The position numbers and the translations under genes are program-made. Positions 7,101 through 9,001 of a DNA stretch of 9,001 nt are shown one piece after another (within the stretch, counting starts at the first letter, position 1; each line of letters opens with the position of its first letter). The notes under the pieces were generated by a model. It was not told the DNA's origin, searched no databases, and worked only from the letters and a program-made list of their open reading frames with translations. The stretch covers positions 1 through 9,001 of the forward strand of contig CAMWMO010000027.1 of NCBI GenBank assembly GCA_947175305.1, given 5' to 3'. This DNA comes from an uncultured Lachnospiraceae bacterium (GTDB lineage: Bacteria > Bacillota > Clostridia > Lachnospirales > Lachnospiraceae).

Positions 7101-7250
7101 TCCGTAAGCGTTGTTATCCATAACTGTGCCAGAAATGTCTAATGCGTAATCACCCGTACGCTCTGTCCTCGTCGTCCGGGTGTCCCGATATGTAGTTGTC
7201 GCCCTGTCTACATTTTGGTTTACATTACTGTGGTCAAACGTAATTTTCAT
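4134..7250 (-). CDS. Large DUF6240-like flagellar-operon protein with a possible FliK-type C-terminal domain
   Basis: A 1038-residue acidic, mostly helical protein with no signal peptide or membrane segment; function unproven. I place it in the DUF6240 family of Lachnospiraceae from memory of its style. Residues 1-55 are polar and disordered-looking. About 100-670 and 790-815 contain at least ten degenerate copies of a helix-turn motif, (I/V)PxTxxNLxxA: for example 157-167, 193-203, 270-280, 541-551, 653-663 and 803-813. Residues 701-727 are a G/E/Q/S linker. Residues 906-982 resemble the FliK C-terminal Flg_hook domain (LKVLHGGEAGKVSVTTQT, then ITARFSL, then a helix WLQGRQEAFQKAL). ATG 7250 has TGAGGA (7261-7266) 10 bases upstream. 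An in-frame ATG at 7325 is unlikely because it lies in the upstream terminator hairpin. The gene is followed at once by flagellin and preceded by a sigma-28 promoter. It could be a hook-length or export-switch factor, or another secreted or cytosolic flagellar protein; this is inference. Confidence 0.72.
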   Translation of the reverse strand: MKITFDHSNVNQNVDRATTTYRDTRTTRTERTGDYALDISGTVMDNNAYGGHGKTAEEVMQDAAAIDVATQTDYMTVMSNTMSGEDFSRLQQEGYHPGDMEIEHVVTIVDKIKAELVKGGTEVVGYTDDLDMDTLTQITGSEAFAGELAKQFQQHDIPLTEENVAAAKEAFERAMRLEEPGQGTVKYMVENQMEPTIDNLYMAGHSAASDSTKQGHGYYAADNTGYYAKKAEDYNWEQLRPQIERVLEEAGLENSEENVQSAQWLISVGVPLTADTMSALHAIEQMEQPLDRTKILSAVAAAISDGKKAGDANLADNRSERERAADYVEAYGRISDEAVDRVAAEGKAVNLRNLTREQEKIEQGDVMPDTPAAITERRQLEEIRLMMTIEANRKLIASGYSIDTTELEALVEKLKQLEQEQNQRLFGEADAAAAAEKAALYAEVQQKTAEIPYLPAAVLGRYVDGADEFTLDGVHTNGTALKNAYEAARESYETLMTAPRADMGDSIRKAFRNVDDILKDMGLETNEENRKAVRILGYNSMDITHDNMDAVKKYDMELQQTIRRMTPAAALQTIRDGKNPLTMSIAELNQYLDESGVAREAREEKFSKFLYKLEKSHAVSEQEREAYIGIYRMFRQLEKTDDAAVGSLLKEGAEISFRNLLTAMRSTKKQGMDYQVDDDFNGVDAVAKNKSITDQILSGFPGLGQESAQPGEDGGEQSRQGTEQSESYYHMLAGEIADTLEPETLAKVAPEAEMSMEEFADALRQQEVDASLEQAYGQEQLQSYRGLENVEEAVVQELVAYRQPVTGNNLEAAAALRKKPGALYRKLRELEDGAGSSVADERSRGLIEKLTDRESTQEAYREMQETFTEILDEALDTPEDYLDLKTLQSCKKQLALAGSLAQEENYQIPVEINGELTAINLKVLHGGEAGKVSVTTQTEEYGQITARFSLRERTVSGYIVCDSKEGTEWLQGRQEAFQKALAVAGENGQTREVGSVAVLYSREIGGEDYADYEPEGEGGQQTADLYHIAKAFITALTA

Positions 7251-7300
7251 AAATAAACAGTCCTCATACAAAATGTAGTATCCTTTTATGATATTAACAC

Positions 7301-7334
7301 AAAAAGGGCGAATGCTTTTATACATTCACCCTTT
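7301..7334 (-). terminator. Intrinsic terminator of the TetR-SDR operon
   Basis: The minus strand forms a 12-bp stem with one G-T wobble (AAAGGGTGAATG 7323-7334 with CATTCGCCCTTT 7303-7314), an 8-base loop, and five T at 7301-7305. It begins 24 bases after the dehydrogenase stop. A transcript starting at the sigma-28 promoter (about 7328) would contain only part of the 5' arm and so should escape termination. Confidence 0.75.
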
Positions 7335-7361
7335 ATTTCGGCATAGTTCCCGTATTTCTTA
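7335..7361 (-). promoter_or_regulatory. Sigma-28 (SigD/FliA) promoter of the flagellin operon
   Basis: The minus strand reads TAAG (7358-7361), 15 bases, then GCCGAAAT (7335-7342). The consensus is TAAA-N15-GCCGATAA, so the spacing is exact and six of the eight -10 positions match (CCGAAAT against the Bacillus CCGATAT is 6 of 7). The -35 overlaps the stop codon of the dehydrogenase. The next genes downstream are the large flagellar protein, flagellin and fliS, which is the class expected for this sigma factor. Confidence 0.65.
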
Positions 7362-8120
7362 ACCTTTTTGGATATTAAGTGACCTTTTAGTTGCTTTGGT
7401 CATCATTTTTCCTATGTAAAGAGGATGCCGATAAGAAAGTTTTATTTGTACTTCCTGATTCACGGAGTGACAGATCACAAACTTTTTTGACCATATATGG
7501 TCAGCTAACCCATAACCAACTTTTTTTGCTTCTGCCTTAAATTCTTTCGGAACTGAAATACCTGACGCTGATTTTGTATTTGTCAAAGGCGGATGAAATA
7601 AATGAAAAGAAATTCCATATTCTTCATTTTCTATTTGCATACATTTTGCCAAAGATTCTATTGCTCCTTTTGAAGCAGCATATGGAGAAATATTTAAAAA
7701 GCCGGTAATACCGACACCTGAACTTGTAAATATAATACGTCCCCTTTTTGCCTTCTGCATATGTGGAAGAACTGTCTTCGTTAATCTCAATGCTCCAAAA
7801 TAATTTACGTCCATTACATCTTGATATATTTCATAGCCAGTGTCATGCTCACTTGCAAAGGTGCACAAACAAGCATTGTGTATCGCAATATCAATATCTC
7901 CAAATTGTTCAATCGCTTGATGCACACCATTCTCAATGCCGAATAGATCCCGTGCATCTGCAATGATTGGCAGGACTGTCTTTGGGTACTTTTCTTTTAA
8001 TATCTCAATAGCGCCAATCCGAATATCTAATACCGTTACCGTATTTCCTAATTCCAGTAATCTTTCTACAAGATAATAACCAATTCCTTGATTTGCGCCG
8101 ACAATCAATATATTAGCCAT
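7359..8120 (-). CDS. Short-chain dehydrogenase/reductase (SDR), NAD(P)-dependent
   Basis: A 253-residue cytosolic oxidoreductase of the classical SDR fold. The dinucleotide site is GANQGIG (8-14), and D32 at the end of the second strand suggests NAD(H) preference. D55 is the usual adenine-contacting Asp. The catalytic set is N106, S134, Y147 and K151 (YAASK at 147-151). The usual NNAG motif is changed to HNAC (81-84), and PG near residue 177 is PP. The substrate cannot be read from the sequence; lipid- or keto-group reductases look similar. ATG 8120 is preferred over ATG 8141 because GGAGG (8130-8134) lies 9 bases before it and 8141 would start inside the regulator gene ahead of that site. 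It begins one base after the stop of the TetR gene, so the two form an operon. Codons are AT-rich compared with the flagellar genes. Confidence 0.85.
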   Translation of the reverse strand: MANILIVGANQGIGYYLVERLLELGNTVTVLDIRIGAIEILKEKYPKTVLPIIADARDLFGIENGVHQAIEQFGDIDIAIHNACLCTFASEHDTGYEIYQDVMDVNYFGALRLTKTVLPHMQKAKRGRIIFTSSGVGITGFLNISPYAASKGAIESLAKCMQIENEEYGISFHLFHPPLTNTKSASGISVPKEFKAEAKKVGYGLADHIWSKKFVICHSVNQEVQIKLSYRHPLYIGKMMTKATKRSLNIQKG

Positions 8121-8121
8121 A

Positions 8122-8733
8122 CTATTTATCCTCCATTTCATTAAAAAAATTTCTTATATGCTTATACACATTTTCTCGAAAGGTTTTTTTACATTCATCT
8201 GTTAATGTCCCCCGGAAAAGCCATCGCTGCATACATAAAAAAATCGGCGAATAAAACTTTATAGCTAAATACCTGCTATCCGCCGGCTTAACAATTCCTA
8301 TTGTCATCAACAAGGAGAATACCTTTGTTTGAAAATTTAGTGGTTTATCAAACATCCACTCATCATATATTTTTTGTATCTCATTATTACTGAAATGCTC
8401 AATCGAAAGTAATCTCATAATTTTATTACAATACTCATCCATTAGATACTTCTCTAAAAAACAATCGCAGGTCTTCTCGAAGAAATCTCCCTCAATAGTT
8501 TTCTGAGTAGTCGTTAATGCCTGTTCCAACTGGAACATCAAATCGGATGCCATCATTTCGAAATATTGTAATAGTTCATCTAAAATAGCCTGCTTATTTT
8601 TGAAATGATAATAGATGGAACTTTCCTTGATGTCTACAACCTTGCAAATATCTCTAATAGAAACCGAAGAAAAGCCATTTTGAGAGAATAAATCTAATGC
8701 AACATTTAATATTTTTTGTTTTGTCTCATTCAT
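8122..8733 (-). CDS. TetR/AcrR-family transcriptional repressor
   Basis: A 203-residue regulator. The N-terminal DNA-binding domain spans about 3-50: ILNVALDLFSQNGFSSVSIRDI, then the helix-turn-helix KVVDIKESSIYYHFKNKQAIL (31-51), where the SSIYYHFKNK pattern is typical of the family. The C-terminal part (60-200) is the divergent helical ligand-binding and dimer domain; its aromatic and hydrophobic content suggests a lipophilic ligand, but that is a guess. GGGAGAG (8743-8749) lies 9 bases before ATG 8733. It is first in an operon with the dehydrogenase, and two copies of a near-palindrome cover its own promoter, which implies autoregulation. Like its partner it is AT-rich and may have been acquired together with it. 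Confidence 0.9.
   Translation of the reverse strand: MNETKQKILNVALDLFSQNGFSSVSIRDICKVVDIKESSIYYHFKNKQAILDELLQYFEMMASDLMFQLEQALTTTQKTIEGDFFEKTCDCFLEKYLMDEYCNKIMRLLSIEHFSNNEIQKIYDEWMFDKPLNFQTKVFSLLMTIGIVKPADSRYLAIKFYSPIFLCMQRWLFRGTLTDECKKTFRENVYKHIRNFFNEMEDK
8130..8134 (-). promoter_or_regulatory. Ribosome binding site deciding the SDR start
   Basis: GGAGG on the minus strand, inside the last codons of the TetR gene, has a 9-base spacer to ATG 8120. It excludes the longer frame from ATG 8141, which starts upstream of this site. Confidence 0.7.
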
Positions 8734-8748
8734 TCTTGTACTCTCTCC

Positions 8749-8762
8749 CTAACAATCGTTAG
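8749..8762. promoter_or_regulatory. TetR operator copy 1 (at the start point)
   Basis: CTAACAATCGTTAG is a near-palindrome with arms CTAAC/GTTAG. It lies over the expected start point (about 8761), and its sequence is the exact reverse complement of the core of copy 2. It is likely bound by the adjacent repressor. Confidence 0.72.
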
Positions 8763-8767
8763 ATAGC

Positions 8768-8796
8768 ATTATACCTAACGATTGTTAGGTTGTCAA
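8768..8796 (-). promoter_or_regulatory. Consensus sigma-A promoter of the TetR-SDR operon
   Basis: The minus strand has a perfect TTGACA (8791-8796), a 17-base spacer and a perfect TATAAT (8768-8773). This would be very strong unless repressed, which agrees with the operators in the spacer and at the start point. Confidence 0.85.
8773..8790. promoter_or_regulatory. TetR operator copy 2 (between -35 and -10)
   Basis: ACCTAAC-GATT-GTTAGGT has 7-bp perfect arms and fills the whole promoter spacer. Its centre is 26 bp from that of copy 1. Binding here would block RNA polymerase directly. Confidence 0.78.
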
Positions 8797-8817
8797 CATA
8801 ATGATAAAATTTATATT

Positions 8818-8861
8818 AAAAAAAGGTGGCCACGTCCCGCTCACACCAGACTGACCACCTT
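8818..8861 (-). terminator. Intrinsic terminator of the rightmost partial gene
   Basis: The minus strand pairs AAGGTGGTCA (8852-8861) with TGGCCACCTT (8823-8832), 10 bp with one G-T wobble, around a 19-base loop. A seven-base T run (8818-8824) overlaps the end of the stem. It begins 10 bases after the stop of the partial gene and closes just before the TetR promoter. Confidence 0.75.
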
Positions 8862-8871
8862 CCCAAATCTC

Positions 8872-9001
8872 TTACGCATTCTGTATCCTGATCTGCTCTT
8901 CCTCTATAGCCTCATAGCGCACCAGCTTATCCCCGTCCAGATTTTCCCTATGCATATCGACACCGGTGATCTGATGGTTGTTATAGGCCGTATAATAATA
9001 G
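8872..9001 (-). CDS. C-terminal end of an unrecognised protein (5' part outside window)
   Basis: The last 42 codons are visible, ending in TAA at 8872-8874. The translated tail contains YYYTAYNNHQITGVDMH, then RENLDGDKLVRYEAIEEEQ, ending IRIQNA. It is hydrophilic and acidic with no motif I recognise. The reading frame is supported by the terminator placed directly after the stop and by GC content like that of the flagellar genes rather than of the TetR cassette. It may belong to the flagellar or surface-structure region, but nothing in the tail proves it. Confidence 0.6.
   Translation of the reverse strand, partial: YYYTAYNNHQITGVDMHRENLDGDKLVRYEAIEEEQIRIQNA

Noticed and set aside
7251..7325. 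In-frame upstream ATG that would add 25 residues to the DUF6240-like protein
   Set aside because: It lies in the terminator hairpin of the preceding gene, close to the expected sigma-28 start point, with no ribosome site; MKITFD at 7250 has TGAGGA upstream.
8121..8141. Longer SDR start at ATG 8141
   Set aside because: The GGAGG site lies after it and points to ATG 8120; the extra residues precede the nucleotide-binding strand and add nothing typical of the family.
7301..8861. Transposon or integron carrying the TetR-SDR pair
   Set aside because: No transposase or integrase, and no terminal inverted or direct repeats seen at the edges; only base composition suggests transfer.

Overview
The window looks like a chromosomal segment of a motile, spore-forming Clostridia, most likely a Lachnospiraceae. 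The reasons are a Lachnospiraceae-type flagellin with its FliS chaperone, a large DUF6240-like flagellar-locus protein, a sporulation-type BofA, a neighbouring DUF2508/YaaL gene, and the 5' end of a Tad/Flp pilus locus whose TadZ is of the Eubacterium rectale type. No rRNA, tRNA, CRISPR array, insertion sequence or origin was seen.

Layout (almost everything is on the minus strand). Positions 1-1321: start of a tad operon, with a consensus sigma-A promoter (1294-1321), a prepilin peptidase (644-1195) and a TadZ/CpaE-like protein (running off the left edge) that starts at a TTG overlapping the peptidase stop. Positions 1334-1689: bofA with its own terminator and a possible sigma-E promoter. Positions 1713-2085: the only plus-strand gene, a DUF2508/YaaL-like protein divergent from bofA. 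The yaaL-bofA pairing is known from Bacillus, but there the two genes are co-directional. Positions 2099-2141: two perfect hairpins between convergent yaaL and fliS.

Positions 2144-7361 form a three-gene flagellar unit read right to left: a 1038-residue DUF6240-like protein with a possible FliK-type C-terminal domain, then flagellin after only 16 bases, then FliS. A good sigma-28 (FliA/SigD) promoter match sits just upstream (7335-7361). It is overlapped by the terminator of the preceding gene, so that terminator would stop read-through without blocking transcripts that begin at the sigma-28 promoter. No separate promoter was found for the flagellin. I infer that filament protein, chaperone and the large protein are made together as late-class flagellar products. 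This is the most interesting part of the window.

Positions 7359-8796 are a visibly AT-richer two-gene cassette: a TetR-type repressor followed by a short-chain dehydrogenase. It is driven by a perfect TTGACA-17-TATAAT promoter carrying two copies, in inverted orientation, of a 14-bp near-palindrome, one in the spacer and one at the start point. It looks like a self-repressed, inducer-responsive acquisition placed between flagellar-region genes. Positions 8818-9001 hold the terminator and last 42 codons of an unrecognised gene.
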